Shown in pieces: positions 8,468 through 17,429 of a stretch of DNA of 64,000 nucleotides. A model generated the notes under the pieces. The model searched no databases. It saw nothing but the letters and a program-made list of their open reading frames with translations, and was not told where the DNA came from. A program made the translations under genes and the position numbers. Origin of the DNA: Actinomycetota bacterium (GTDB lineage Bacteria; Actinomycetota; Acidimicrobiia; Acidimicrobiales; RAAP-2); assembly GCA_009699875.1 (NCBI GenBank), contig WLNI01000001.1, forward strand, positions 186,001 through 250,000, written 5' to 3'. Within the stretch, counting starts at the first letter, position 1; every line of letters begins with the position of its first letter.

Positions 8468-9253
8468 TTAATCGGGGAGCAGGCTCTCAAGCCCAACAGT
8501 TATTCCCGGCCGAGTTGCAACCTCTCGAACCGCAATAAGGACGCCCGCCATAAACGATGATCGATCAATGCTGTCATGACGGATGGTGAGGGTCTGTCCT
8601 GGACTCCCGAAAATAACTTCCTCATGCGCGACCAGCCCAGGGAGTCGAACGCTATGGATTGGAACGTCATCTTCGCCCCTCCCCCCTCGTGCTCCATCTA
8701 AGACCGTCTTCGTGGTCGGATCGGGGGCGCCATGGCGTCCTGACTCATCTCGGCCTTGGGCAATATTGTGGGCTGTCTCGATCGCCGTGCCGGAAGGTGC
8801 ATCAACCTTCTTGTCATGATGAAACTCAATAATCTCTACTGCGTCGAAATAACGCGCTGCTTCTCGAGCGAATCGCATGAGGAGCACCGCTCCTATCGCG
8901 AAGTTCGGAGCCACGATGGCATTCGCTCCCGAGGATGAGGAAATGCCTTCAAGTTGTCCCATGACCTCGTCACCGAGACCAGTGGTCCCCACGACAAGGT
9001 GAAATCCTCGCTCAAGTGCCGCGGGGATTTGAGTCTTCGCTACGTCAGGGGTCGTAAAATCAATTAAGACGTCAGCGATACCATTCTCAAGGTCTTCAAC
9101 CTTCGAAACTCTGACAACCTCGCGATCGAGTGCAACATCCCCCGCATTTGGATCGATCAATGCCACAAGGTGAAGGTCAGGGGCATCTTCAACAGCACCA
9201 ATGACCGTTCGCCCCATACGTCCAGCGGCGCCAACAACTCCAACCTTGATCAC
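8468..9253 (-). CDS. dapB: 4-hydroxy-tetrahydrodipicolinate reductase
   Basis: DapB reduces the DapA product with NAD(P)H in lysine and diaminopimelate synthesis. The 261-residue protein opens with the Rossmann motif VGVVGAAGRMGR and contains the signature EIIEFHHDKKVDAPSGTA with the catalytic HH and lysine. Other conserved parts are VGTTG and the late substrate-binding HDSIDRSSFM. Translation begins at GTG, 18 bases after the stop of the YfhO-like gene, with only a weak ribosome-binding site. It leads a probable operon with two TetR genes, the di-iron oxygenase, dapA and rnj. Confidence 0.96.
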   Translation of the reverse strand: MIKVGVVGAAGRMGRTVIGAVEDAPDLHLVALIDPNAGDVALDREVVRVSKVEDLENGIADVLIDFTTPDVAKTQIPAALERGFHLVVGTTGLGDEVMGQLEGISSSSGANAIVAPNFAIGAVLLMRFAREAARYFDAVEIIEFHHDKKVDAPSGTAIETAHNIAQGRDESGRHGAPDPTTKTVLDGARGGRGEDDVPIHSVRLPGLVAHEEVIFGSPGQTLTIRHDSIDRSSFMAGVLIAVREVATRPGITVGLESLLPD

Positions 9254-9271
9254 CGCAGAACCCTACCGCCC

Positions 9272-11986
9272 TCACGCACGAGAGTGAGAACGGCGACGCA
9301 AAAAGCCAACAAATACGCTGGCAATGACAAGGACAAATGCCCCGAGGCCAACTCCAGTGATGATCTCTCCCACTTTGAGGCGTGGGGCCTGATACGACAG
9401 CGTCACCGACCAGTCCCCTGGTGGAAGGTTGACCGACTGCACCAAGTCATGAGCGATGACCGGCGCAGACGTCGTCGCTCCTCCCTGAACTGGGGTGACC
9501 GTTGCCGACCATCCTGGCAGGAATGCTTCTGAACGCACCAGCGTCCCGGCTTGTTCAAGATGCACCACGTTTGTCTGTGACCCAGTAATCGTGTTCACAG
9601 ATGAAAGAACTCGAGATCCCGATCCCGCCCCCGAGAGATAGACCCACGGAACGAGGTGACGGGTGGTTCGAAAGGTCTGAAGGGTTCCAGACGTTGAAAC
9701 CAAGGACCACGACGCACGGTCCAGCGCCCCCTGGAATTCACCGTTCAAGGAATAGATCGAACCTGAGGTGTCGGTAACAGTGGACGTATCCATTACTTTG
9801 CTGACAGGACCAGTGACAACGAGGCCAACAGCATCCGGGTGGGCTGGAAACGTGATGGCCCAACCGGTTGACGTAGGGGTGATCTGCTGAGAGAGCTCGG
9901 AAACTTTGCCATTACTTGATATGGCTTGCACATGAAAACTATTCGCGATACTTGTGTCGTTCATCACCGAAGAAGATCGAGCTATGAAGAACGCCGAAGA
10001 GAGCGCAAGTGATTGACCAAAGTAAAACCTTCGCTCGCTGCCTTGCGCCACTGGTGGCTCATGAGGGCATGCCGGCGGCGTTGAAACCGGGAGATTGACC
10101 GGAACTCCATTTTCAAGAGCAACAATCTGAGGTGCGAGTTCCCAGTTCGCAACGACAAGCGTGTCAAGACGTAGTTGGCGATAACTCCCGTCGCTCAGCC
10201 CACACGCGTCGAGGTTGTTTGCTAGGTGGGCGCCTGTTGCGTCACCATAACTCTGACCTATGAGAGATCCGTACCCTTGGATGGAAGGAAGATTTGTAAA
10301 AACATTGGTATTGGGTTGGCCTAATGGGATGAACTGGTCCCAGTGCCTATTTTCAGTATCTACGAGAGCGAACCGACCCGATGTTCCCAGTTGAGATGCG
10401 GCATAGGACGGTGACGGCTCTGCGGGGACGCTCGAAATAGCGAGCCCCGTTGTGCAGGCCAGCATAAAAAAGGCTGCATCAACGACGACAAAGCCAACAA
10501 CCACTCGTTGACGCACCTTTGTCCCGAGACGAAAACCCTTGGTAAGGATGAGAATGCTCGCTACGATGATGACGAGAGAGACCGTGATCCACCAAAACAG
10601 GAAATGGCCCTCGACAGCCTGATTCGGCAAAGCCCCGAACCACCGCTCTGTGCCAAATGGCCAGACCAACACGAGAACCCCAACGAGGAGCGCTCCAAAG
10701 AGCGGCGAGAGTGTGACCCATTTCCTCCAACCGTCGAGTGAAATCTTTGATCGCTCCCCAGCGATGAGGTGTTGAACAAACCAGGCAACAAGCACAGCTG
10801 CGGCCAAGTCCACAATGGCCAGATTTCGACTTTGAAGCCGAGTCTTGTTGATCAGAGGAATCTTGGACATGACGTGGATGAATGGAGTGAACTCTCCCCA
10901 GGCAAAAACTAAACCGACGACAGCCATAACAACGAAGAGTCCAATCCATCGCGGAATCTCTTTTCGGTGAGGACCGAAGAGTTGCGTTGCAGCCGCAAAG
11001 AGTGCTGCGAGACCGATCATGCCGACGTAGCCGGACACTTCCGGAAGGTTGTAGTCAATGAAATAAGACGGCTGATGGAAGATCCCTGATCCACCAAAGA
11101 AATCTGGAATTAAGAAGAGAACAGTCTTTTCGAAGCGAATAGATCCACTTCCAAAAAACGTCTCTGTCAGATTTGATCGCTGGGAAATTCCTATAAATGC
11201 GTATCCAGGAAGTAATTGGATCGCAGAGATCGCCACTCCCCACATCGTGGCGACGCCAAGTGCACAGGCAACCAAGAATCGCCGTGGTCGATCAATGCCC
11301 CTCTCTGCCCACCACACGCAGTAGAGAAAGACCAAGACGCCGACAGTCTCAAATTCAACAATTGAACGAGGCTCCCCCGTCAAAAAGATAAACGCCACCA
11401 CTCCAACTAAACCGAGGAGAGGCCACGTGGCTCCACGGAGCACCTGCATCATTCCCAACGACGTATCAGCGTTTTGGAGTCGTTTGGTCGTCATAAGCAT
11501 GAGAAGAACCACCCAAGGAATTAATCCTTGGCCCTGGATCACGCCCAAGTGCACAAGCTGACCAACCATCATCCCCATGAATGTGTAGGTCACGGCTCCG
11601 AGAAAAGCGGGAACGACGTTTATCCCAAGCCATCGAGTCAGCGCATACACGCCGAGAGCCGCCGCGACGTAGCAGGCGATGAGGTTGAGAACCCACGCCA
11701 GAGCTCCTGGGAGAACGATGAAGAGAAACGTCAGGGGATAAAGCGAGCCCGCATTGAGGCCACCCATAAGCGGCGTTCCTGAATACGCCAGGGTATTCCA
11801 TTGTGGAATATGGCCTGTCGCCATGATCTTGCCCGAGAGAACTCGTAATGGGAAATTCTGGATGAGATTATCCCCGGCCACCGGCGGATGTCCCAAGATG
11901 CTCGGTACGACAAAGAGGAGTGATGAGATTGACGTCAATACCGCGACTGCCCACCAGTCAGCTCGGCTTGATATAAGACGCTTCAT
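9272..11986 (-). CDS. YfhO-type multi-pass membrane protein, probable glycosyltransferase-like
   Basis: A 904-residue integral membrane protein. About a dozen hydrophobic helices occupy residues 10-500, and a large extracytoplasmic domain lies roughly between 500 and 860. A last helix (about 870-892) and an RRRSHSRA tail close it. Early loops carry acidic and polar residues like those of GT-C-fold proteins (AGDNLIQNFPL, GTPLMGGLNAGSLYP). This layout fits the YfhO/bacterial membrane protein family, in some bacteria linked to glycosylation of wall polymers. Its stop is 18 bases before dapB and it follows pnp after an unusual hairpin region. The acceptor is unknown. Confidence 0.75.
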   Translation of the reverse strand: MKRLISSRADWWAVAVLTSISSLLFVVPSILGHPPVAGDNLIQNFPLRVLSGKIMATGHIPQWNTLAYSGTPLMGGLNAGSLYPLTFLFIVLPGALAWVLNLIACYVAAALGVYALTRWLGINVVPAFLGAVTYTFMGMMVGQLVHLGVIQGQGLIPWVVLLMLMTTKRLQNADTSLGMMQVLRGATWPLLGLVGVVAFIFLTGEPRSIVEFETVGVLVFLYCVWWAERGIDRPRRFLVACALGVATMWGVAISAIQLLPGYAFIGISQRSNLTETFFGSGSIRFEKTVLFLIPDFFGGSGIFHQPSYFIDYNLPEVSGYVGMIGLAALFAAATQLFGPHRKEIPRWIGLFVVMAVVGLVFAWGEFTPFIHVMSKIPLINKTRLQSRNLAIVDLAAAVLVAWFVQHLIAGERSKISLDGWRKWVTLSPLFGALLVGVLVLVWPFGTERWFGALPNQAVEGHFLFWWITVSLVIIVASILILTKGFRLGTKVRQRVVVGFVVVDAAFFMLACTTGLAISSVPAEPSPSYAASQLGTSGRFALVDTENRHWDQFIPLGQPNTNVFTNLPSIQGYGSLIGQSYGDATGAHLANNLDACGLSDGSYRQLRLDTLVVANWELAPQIVALENGVPVNLPVSTPPACPHEPPVAQGSERRFYFGQSLALSSAFFIARSSSVMNDTSIANSFHVQAISSNGKVSELSQQITPTSTGWAITFPAHPDAVGLVVTGPVSKVMDTSTVTDTSGSIYSLNGEFQGALDRASWSLVSTSGTLQTFRTTRHLVPWVYLSGAGSGSRVLSSVNTITGSQTNVVHLEQAGTLVRSEAFLPGWSATVTPVQGGATTSAPVIAHDLVQSVNLPPGDWSVTLSYQAPRLKVGEIITGVGLGAFVLVIASVFVGFLRRRSHSRA

Positions 11987-12030
11987 CTCTTCAAGCCCTC
12001 CCTTGTTAAATGCATCATCTTGACAACTTA

Positions 12031-12110
12031 CGGTCTCAGCACAGTTCCGTCTTTACGCGAGACCGAGCGAGTACCGAAACCTCCAGTGAAGGCCATTCGG
12101 TACTCGCTCG
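12031..12110 (-). repeat. Two adjacent inverted repeats between pnp and the YfhO-like gene
   Basis: A perfect 14-base inverted repeat pairs CGAGCGAGTACCGA (12064-12077) with 12097-12110 across a 19-base loop. Next to it a 7-base repeat pairs CGGTCTC (12031-12037) with GAGACCG (12059-12065). The two share two bases, so in RNA they could compete. There is no U-run after either arm on the minus strand, so a classical intrinsic terminator is not supported. The element could be an mRNA 3'-end stabilizer for pnp, a processing site, or a protein-binding site. Confidence 0.6.
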
Positions 12111-12152
12111 ATGCTCGCACGTTCAAGATGTGGAAACGGTTATTGCCGACAA

Positions 12153-14558
12153 CTACCGCCTGCGAGGGCGGTTCTTTGAACGACGATCCCCGTCATCGCC
12201 CTTCGGCGTTGGGGCTCCAGGTCCAAGATCTCCGAGATCAGCTGCCAATTCAGCCTCAAACGCATCTTCAAAAGAAGCTGTTGACACCTTGTTCTCTCGA
12301 GCGGGCTGCTCAGGGCGACTGGTCGATGACTCTGTTCGCTCTTTGCGCTCTGGAGCAGGTGCCGATGCTTGTTCCCCGGTAAGGCCAAGTGAGACCTTCC
12401 CCTGAGGATCAATGTCTTCGACACGAACTTCAATGGCTTGACCGAGTTCAAGAACATCTTCGACTTGACCAATGCGTTTACCGCCGGCCAACCCTGACAT
12501 CTTCGAAATGTGCAAGAGACCATCGCGTCCAGGAAGGATGCTCACGAAGGCGCCAAACTTTGTGATGTTGACCACCTTCCCTTGATAGGTCTCTCCAACT
12601 TCAGCGGTCGGAGGGTCGAGGATCATCGCAATACGGCGACGGGCTTCTTCAACTGCATTTCCATCAGTCGCTCCAATTGTCACCGTTCCGACGACGCCAT
12701 CATCGTCAACCGCAATATCAGCACCAGTCTCTTGCTGAAGGGTGTTAATGACTTTCCCCTTCGGCCCAATGACTTCACCAATTTTGTCGATAGGAATCTC
12801 AATCGAGACAATCTTCGGTGCGCTTGCACCCACTTCGCCACGAGGCTCTGGGATACATGCCGTGATGACGTCGAGGATCTGGAGCCGGGCTTCTTTCGCT
12901 TGCATCAGCGCTTTCGAGAGCACGTCTGCTGGCAAACCAGAAATCTTCGTATCAAGCTGAAGTGCGGTAACTGCATCAGCAGATCCGGCCACTTTAAAGT
13001 CCATGTCACCGAAGGCATCTTCAGCTCCAAGGATGTCCGTCAAGGTCACGTATGCGTCACCTTCGTGCACAAGACCCATTGCGATTCCCGCAACAGGTGC
13101 TTTTATTGGAACCCCAGCGGCCATCAGTGACAGCGTTGAACCACACACAGAAGCCATTGACGTTGATCCATTTGATGACAACACATCAGACACCAAACGC
13201 AAGGTGTAGGGGAACTCCTCTTGCGTAGGAACAACCGGCACCAAGGCACGCTCAGCGAGCATCCCGTGTCCGATCTCTCTCCGCTTTGGACCTCTCATGA
13301 ACCCTGTCTCTCCAGTTGAATACGGAGGGAAGTTGTAGTGGTGCATGTAGCGCTTCGTCTGATCAGGAGTAATCGTGTCAATCAACTGGTTCATGCGAGG
13401 CATGCCCAAGGTGGTGACATTGACCACTTGAGTTTCACCACGCTGGAACATTGCTGAGCCATGCGCCGTGGGGAAGAGGTCAACCTCTGCACTGAGTGGT
13501 CGAATTTCCGTGACACTTCGCCCGTCAATTCGGACTCCCTCTTCAATGATGCGTTTCCGGACAAGTTTTTTCGTCAGTGAACGGATAGCACCTTTGATCT
13601 CACCAATTCGCTCTGGAAACTGGGATTCCAATTTCGCAATGATGTCAGCACCTGCAGCATCAAGGGCATCGTTTCGCTCTGCTTTTGAAGTCTGAACGTT
13701 TGCTGCGGTAAGCGTTGCAGTACCGATCTCTTCAACAGCTGCGAATACGTCATCGCCGTAGTCGGAGAACGTCTTGAACTCAATTGGCTCAATAGGTCCT
13801 CGGTCAGCAACATACGCCTTCACGAGTTCACGTTGGAGCATGATTGATTCTCGGATCCACGTCTTTGAGGCTTCGAGTCCAGCAGTCAGCACTTCTTCTG
13901 TCACCTTCGGGGCGCCAGCGGCATACATATTAAAACTGCCTTCAGTTCCCCCGGCTTCAACCATCATGATGGCGATGTCAGTATCAGCTTCTTCGCTGAG
14001 CGCGCGACCGGCAACCACGAGTTCAAAGGTTGACTCGTCACCCTGTTCAAAGGTGGGGTGAGGAATCCATGTTCCATCCTTGGTGTACGCGATTCGAACG
14101 GCTCCAACCGGGCCGTCAAAAGGAATACCCGAAAGCATCAGTGCCGCCGAAGAGGCGTTAATTGCAATGATGTCGTGGGGGTTGACCTGGTCAGCACCAA
14201 ATACGGTGCCAACAACGTGAACTTCATTTCGAAATCCCTTCGGGAATGAAGGTCGAAGTGGTCGGTCGATGAGGCGACAGATCAAGATTGCTTGATCGGA
14301 AGCCTTTCCTTCTCGTCGAAAGAAAGATCCAGGGATCTTTCCTGCGGCGTAGGTCCGCTCTTCAATATCCACTGTCAGTGGAAAGAAGTCGGTTCCTTCT
14401 CGTACGTGGCGAGCGGCTGTTGCCGTCGCCAGAACGATGGTGTCTCCGACACGAGCCTGTACGGCTCCATCGGCGAGATGGGCTAATTTGCCCGCTTCTA
14501 GGGTAAGTGTGCGATCGGTCCCGCTAATCGGTCCGCTCACGCGAATGGCATCTGCCAT
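12153..14558 (-). CDS. pnp: Polyribonucleotide nucleotidyltransferase (PNPase)
   Basis: PNPase is a phosphorolytic 3'-5' exoribonuclease of mRNA decay. I chose the ATG at 14558 because AAGGAG lies 6 bases upstream and the protein then opens normally with MADAIRVSGPISG; an in-frame start 9 codons earlier lacks that support. The 801-residue product has two RNase PH domains (FFRREGKASDQAILICRLIDRP; GRSVTEIRPLSAEV and YNFPPYSTGETG), then a KH domain (IGEVIGPKGKVINTLQQETGA) and an S1 domain (YQGKVVNITKFGAFV). The last 80 residues are a charged, low-complexity tail longer than in E. coli. rpsO lies upstream in the usual order. Confidence 0.96.
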   Translation of the reverse strand: MADAIRVSGPISGTDRTLTLEAGKLAHLADGAVQARVGDTIVLATATAARHVREGTDFFPLTVDIEERTYAAGKIPGSFFRREGKASDQAILICRLIDRPLRPSFPKGFRNEVHVVGTVFGADQVNPHDIIAINASSAALMLSGIPFDGPVGAVRIAYTKDGTWIPHPTFEQGDESTFELVVAGRALSEEADTDIAIMMVEAGGTEGSFNMYAAGAPKVTEEVLTAGLEASKTWIRESIMLQRELVKAYVADRGPIEPIEFKTFSDYGDDVFAAVEEIGTATLTAANVQTSKAERNDALDAAGADIIAKLESQFPERIGEIKGAIRSLTKKLVRKRIIEEGVRIDGRSVTEIRPLSAEVDLFPTAHGSAMFQRGETQVVNVTTLGMPRMNQLIDTITPDQTKRYMHHYNFPPYSTGETGFMRGPKRREIGHGMLAERALVPVVPTQEEFPYTLRLVSDVLSSNGSTSMASVCGSTLSLMAAGVPIKAPVAGIAMGLVHEGDAYVTLTDILGAEDAFGDMDFKVAGSADAVTALQLDTKISGLPADVLSKALMQAKEARLQILDVITACIPEPRGEVGASAPKIVSIEIPIDKIGEVIGPKGKVINTLQQETGADIAVDDDGVVGTVTIGATDGNAVEEARRRIAMILDPPTAEVGETYQGKVVNITKFGAFVSILPGRDGLLHISKMSGLAGGKRIGQVEDVLELGQAIEVRVEDIDPQGKVSLGLTGEQASAPAPERKERTESSTSRPEQPARENKVSTASFEDAFEAELAADLGDLGPGAPTPKGDDGDRRSKNRPRRR

Positions 14559-14683
14559 GGTGCTCCTTGGTTTGTTTGGGGGCACCCCTTTTCGGTTCCC
14601 AGTAGTCGACCACCCTGAAGAACCCCCTTGGGCTCAGGTGACCGGCGACTGGCAGCCGACATGAAGAGGCGCCCGTCTTGTGC

Positions 14684-14714
14684 AACTCGGCGACCGTTTC
14701 GTCAGTGCCGAGCT
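14684..14714 (-). promoter_or_regulatory. Stem-loop in the rpsO-pnp intergenic leader
   Basis: On the minus strand AGCTCGGC ACTG pairs with CGGT and GCCGAGTT around a six-base loop (ACGAAA) with one bulged C, a 12-pair stem including wobble pairs. It starts 9 bases beyond the rpsO stop and 126 bases before the pnp start. No U-run follows, so it is unlikely to be a terminator. In E. coli a stem in the same position is cut by RNase III and used for pnp autoregulation; a similar role here is inference. Confidence 0.45.
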
Positions 14715-14723
14715 GTTTCCTCG

Positions 14724-14981
14724 CTATCGGCGGATGCCGAGCGTGGCGATGATTGAGCGATATCGCTCAACATCATTGTCTCTTACGTAGTCCAGAAGAC
14801 GACGACGACGACCGATCATTTTCATCAACCCACGTCGGGTGTGATGATCATGAGGATGCGTTTGCAAGTGTCCGGTCAAATGAGTAATTCGGCTTGACAA
14901 CAGCGCGATTTGGACTTCAGGCGAACCCGTGTCGTTCTCGTGGAGCTTGTGCTCGGCAATGATGGCTTGCTTTTCACTCAT
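14724..14981 (-). CDS. rpsO: 30S ribosomal protein uS15
   Basis: An 85-residue protein, slightly shorter than the usual 89, matching uS15 along its whole length. It has the helix starting [21 protein letters not shown], the 16S-binding stretch [29 protein letters not shown], and the end [12 protein letters not shown]. It binds the central domain of 16S rRNA early in 30S assembly. ATG start with GAGGA about 9 bases upstream. A leader hairpin precedes it and pnp follows, as in most bacteria. Confidence 0.97.
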   Translation of the reverse strand: MSEKQAIIAEHKLHENDTGSPEVQIALLSSRITHLTGHLQTHPHDHHTRRGLMKMIGRRRRLLDYVRDNDVERYRSIIATLGIRR

Positions 14982-15016
14982 TTATAATCGTCCTCTAAAT
15001 TTGGTAGGAGGGTGTC

Positions 15017-15041
15017 GGACTCACCACGTCGTGGCGAACCC
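15017..15041 (-). promoter_or_regulatory. Leader hairpin upstream of rpsO
   Basis: The minus-strand sequence GGGTTCGCCAC pairs with GTGGTGAGTCC around a three-base loop (GAC), an 11-pair stem including wobbles, 36 bases before the rpsO start. S15 represses its own synthesis through different leader structures in different bacteria, so this is a reasonable candidate for such a site. The sequence does not show a direct match to a known S15-binding motif that I can verify by eye. Confidence 0.35.
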
Positions 15042-15125
15042 ACATCGTCTGCGCTCAATAAAACAAGCCCAGGCGTGCCCCTTCATCGTAGCAGGAGGAC
15101 TCCACCCCCTGAAAGGGCGCTGTTT

Positions 15126-16082
15126 TCAGCCTTTATTGGGAGCAAGATCCGAACGGGACCGGCAGAGATCTCTCGCTCCCTCAACATCAAGGCCCATCTG
15201 GGCTTTCAGGGCATCGACTCCATCAAATCGTTCTTCATCCCGGAGGAAGTCGAGGAACGAGACCCGTGCGGTGCGTTCATAGAGATCTCCATCAAAATCG
15301 AGGAGGTGTGCCTCAATGAGTGGTTCGGCCTTGTCATAGAAAGTTGGCCTCCGCCCTACGGAGATCGCTGCAGGAACCGAACCAATCTTTTCATCTCGGT
15401 ACCAACCGGCATAGATACCAACGCCAGGAATGGCCAGACCATCTTGCGTCAGAAGGTTGGCAGTGGGATATCCGAGTTCTGTCCCACCACGACCATCACC
15501 TCGAGCGACAACTCCACACACTTCATGGACACGACCTAAGAGATCTGCTGCAGCGCCCACCTGACCATCTCGGATAAGCGTTCGGATTCTGGTTGATGAA
15601 ACAATGTCACCATCTCTCGCATCTAACTCAACTCCTTCAACGTCAAAGCCAAGCCGTTCACCCTCGCGTCGCAATAATGCGACGTCACCTTTTCGATCAT
15701 GACCAAATCGAAAATTATCGCCGACAATGATCTTGCCAGCGCCCAATTGACCAACGAGTATCTCTTCAATGAACGTCTCAGCAGACTCACCGGAACGCTC
15801 CTTGTTGAAAGGGATGACTGCCGCCACATCGATGCCAAGTGATTCGAAAAGTTCGAGACGTTGTTCGAGATTGCACAGCATCAACGGGGCTGATTCTGGT
15901 CGGAGCACTTCCGCTGGGTGTCGATCGAATGTTGCAACCACAGAACGTCGACCATGACTCGCAGCGTCAGCGATCACTTGACGAAGCGTGTGTTGATGCC
16001 CGAGGTGGACACCGTCATAGACGCCAACAGTGACCACAGAACCGTGAGGGTCTAATGGATCTAATTCATCAAAGATTTTCAT
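15126..16082 (-). CDS. ribF: Bifunctional riboflavin kinase / FAD synthetase
   Basis: RibF phosphorylates riboflavin to FMN and adenylates FMN to FAD. The 318-residue protein has an N-terminal nucleotidyltransferase domain with GVYDGVHLGHQ (near residue 22) and the ISSTRIR-like motif SSTRIRTLIRDG. The C-terminal riboflavin-kinase domain has GYPTANL, GVYAGW-like GIYAGW, and PLIEAHLLDFDGDLYE. It sits between truB and rpsO, its common neighbourhood. The next gene, rpsO, follows after a 144-base leader, so it probably has separate expression control. Confidence 0.96.
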   Translation of the reverse strand: MKIFDELDPLDPHGSVVTVGVYDGVHLGHQHTLRQVIADAASHGRRSVVATFDRHPAEVLRPESAPLMLCNLEQRLELFESLGIDVAAVIPFNKERSGESAETFIEEILVGQLGAGKIIVGDNFRFGHDRKGDVALLRREGERLGFDVEGVELDARDGDIVSSTRIRTLIRDGQVGAAADLLGRVHEVCGVVARGDGRGGTELGYPTANLLTQDGLAIPGVGIYAGWYRDEKIGSVPAAISVGRRPTFYDKAEPLIEAHLLDFDGDLYERTARVSFLDFLRDEERFDGVDALKAQMGLDVEGARDLCRSRSDLAPNKG

Positions 16083-16111
16083 GACAGTTGAAACTTAGAC
16101 CCTCTCGTCGC

Positions 16112-17041
16112 TTAGCCATTTCCAGAAAGAACAACACTTGCCGTCATTGCGGTAGGCGACGAGGCTTCATAGACCCCAAGAAGGTCGCCTTCCGCACTGA
16201 TCACACGGTAAGGCCCTGGATCGTCGGCTGCCACTCCTCGTCGCTCTAGGGGGCGACCAGTTGCGACCATGGATTCTCCCTCTGCATCCACCATCACCTC
16301 CGCAAGACTCTTCAGTCCCTCCCGGGGAGTCAAGAGGACTCCTGAACTCCCCCACCAGTCAGCATCAGTGTGGTCAAGCGCTTGAATTTCATCGAGCGTT
16401 CGCGCGTCCTCCAAGGTGAAAGATCCAACGGCGGTTCGCCGCAGCGAGGTCACGTGGGCACCTCCGCCTAACGCCCGGCCCAAATCGTCGATCAAGGAGC
16501 GGACGTAAGTCCCAGTTGAACAGCTGATTGAAAATCTGTACTCAAGAGAAGAACGGTGCTCCACCTCAAAACGTGACACACTCACTGGGCGTGGCGCACG
16601 TTCAATCTCTTTTCCCTCTCGAGCTAGTTCATGGAGCCTTCGACCATCTACCTTGATCGCTGAGACCATGGGAGGGGTCTGCATCAACTCTCCCGTGAGT
16701 TCCTGCGCTCTTGCTCGAACATCGTCAACGCTACAGTTCGACATCTCGTAGGTGCCTGTTACTTCTCCATCGGCATCAAGCGTCGTCGTGGTTGATCCAA
16801 GCAGAAATGTCCCGTCATAGATCTTGGTTGTCGCCTGAAGGAATCGAAGCAGGCGAGTTGCCTTTCCCAATCCAACAATCAGAACCCCAGTAGCTGACGG
16901 GTCAAGTGTTCCCGCATGACCCGTTCGCCGCTGCCCGAAGATGCCTCGAAGTTTGGCGACCACGTCGTGGCTTGTCCACCCAGGATCTTTATTGATCACG
17001 ACAAAGCCGGATGGACCGTCACTCTTTCCCCGACGACCCAT
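16112..17041 (-). CDS. truB: tRNA pseudouridine(55) synthase
   Basis: TruB converts U55 of the tRNA T-loop to pseudouridine. The 309-residue protein has the signature GHAGTLDPSATGVLIVGLGKATR with the catalytic aspartate, followed by KIYDGTFLLGSTTTTLDADGE-type sequence and the second-domain motif GTYVRSLIDDLG. A C-terminal region of about 90 residues resembles the actinobacterial extension. Its ATG overlaps the rbfA stop (TAATG), showing translational coupling in the nusA-infB-rbfA-truB-ribF block. Confidence 0.96.
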   Translation of the reverse strand: MGRRGKSDGPSGFVVINKDPGWTSHDVVAKLRGIFGQRRTGHAGTLDPSATGVLIVGLGKATRLLRFLQATTKIYDGTFLLGSTTTTLDADGEVTGTYEMSNCSVDDVRARAQELTGELMQTPPMVSAIKVDGRRLHELAREGKEIERAPRPVSVSRFEVEHRSSLEYRFSISCSTGTYVRSLIDDLGRALGGGAHVTSLRRTAVGSFTLEDARTLDEIQALDHTDADWWGSSGVLLTPREGLKSLAEVMVDAEGESMVATGRPLERRGVAADDPGPYRVISAEGDLLGVYEASSPTAMTASVVLSGNG

Positions 17042-17424
17042 TAGTCAGTTGCGTCTCGCTGGTCCAAGCGACGGAGCGCCTCGTCAATTTTGGCGCCCTC
17101 AGTGACAGCTGGGTCAAGCTCAAAAGAAAGCTTTGGCGTTCGCTTCATTCGAGATTGACTCCCTACCGCACGTTGAATGGCTATTCTTCGCTCTTCAAGA
17201 GCTTCGATTGCATCTTCTGAGAGCGAGCCAAAGTAAATCGTGGCGTTCCGAAGATCAGGACTCGTGGCAACATCCGTTACCGTCAAAAGCCGAAGTCGCT
17301 CGTCGGCATCACTGAGGCGTTCGAGTTCATCTGCGACGACTTCGCGTAGGAACTGGTTGACCCTTCGAGTCCGAGGAAAACTTGCCGCGCCACCGTAGGC
17401 CCGTTCGTTTGATCGCCGAGCCAT
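17041..17424 (-). CDS. rbfA: 30S ribosome-binding factor A
   Basis: RbfA is a KH-like assembly factor that helps mature the 16S 5' end, important in cold growth. The 127-residue protein has the typical start RRVNQFLREVVADELERLSD, the central VTDVATSPDLRNATIYFGSL, and the C-terminal MKRTPKLSFELDPAVTEGAKIDEAL. It lies 5 bases after infB and shares one base with truB (TAATG). The position, length and motifs are all standard. Confidence 0.96.
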   Translation of the reverse strand: MARRSNERAYGGAASFPRTRRVNQFLREVVADELERLSDADERLRLLTVTDVATSPDLRNATIYFGSLSEDAIEALEERRIAIQRAVGSQSRMKRTPKLSFELDPAVTEGAKIDEALRRLDQRDATD

Positions 17425-17429
17425 GAGAT

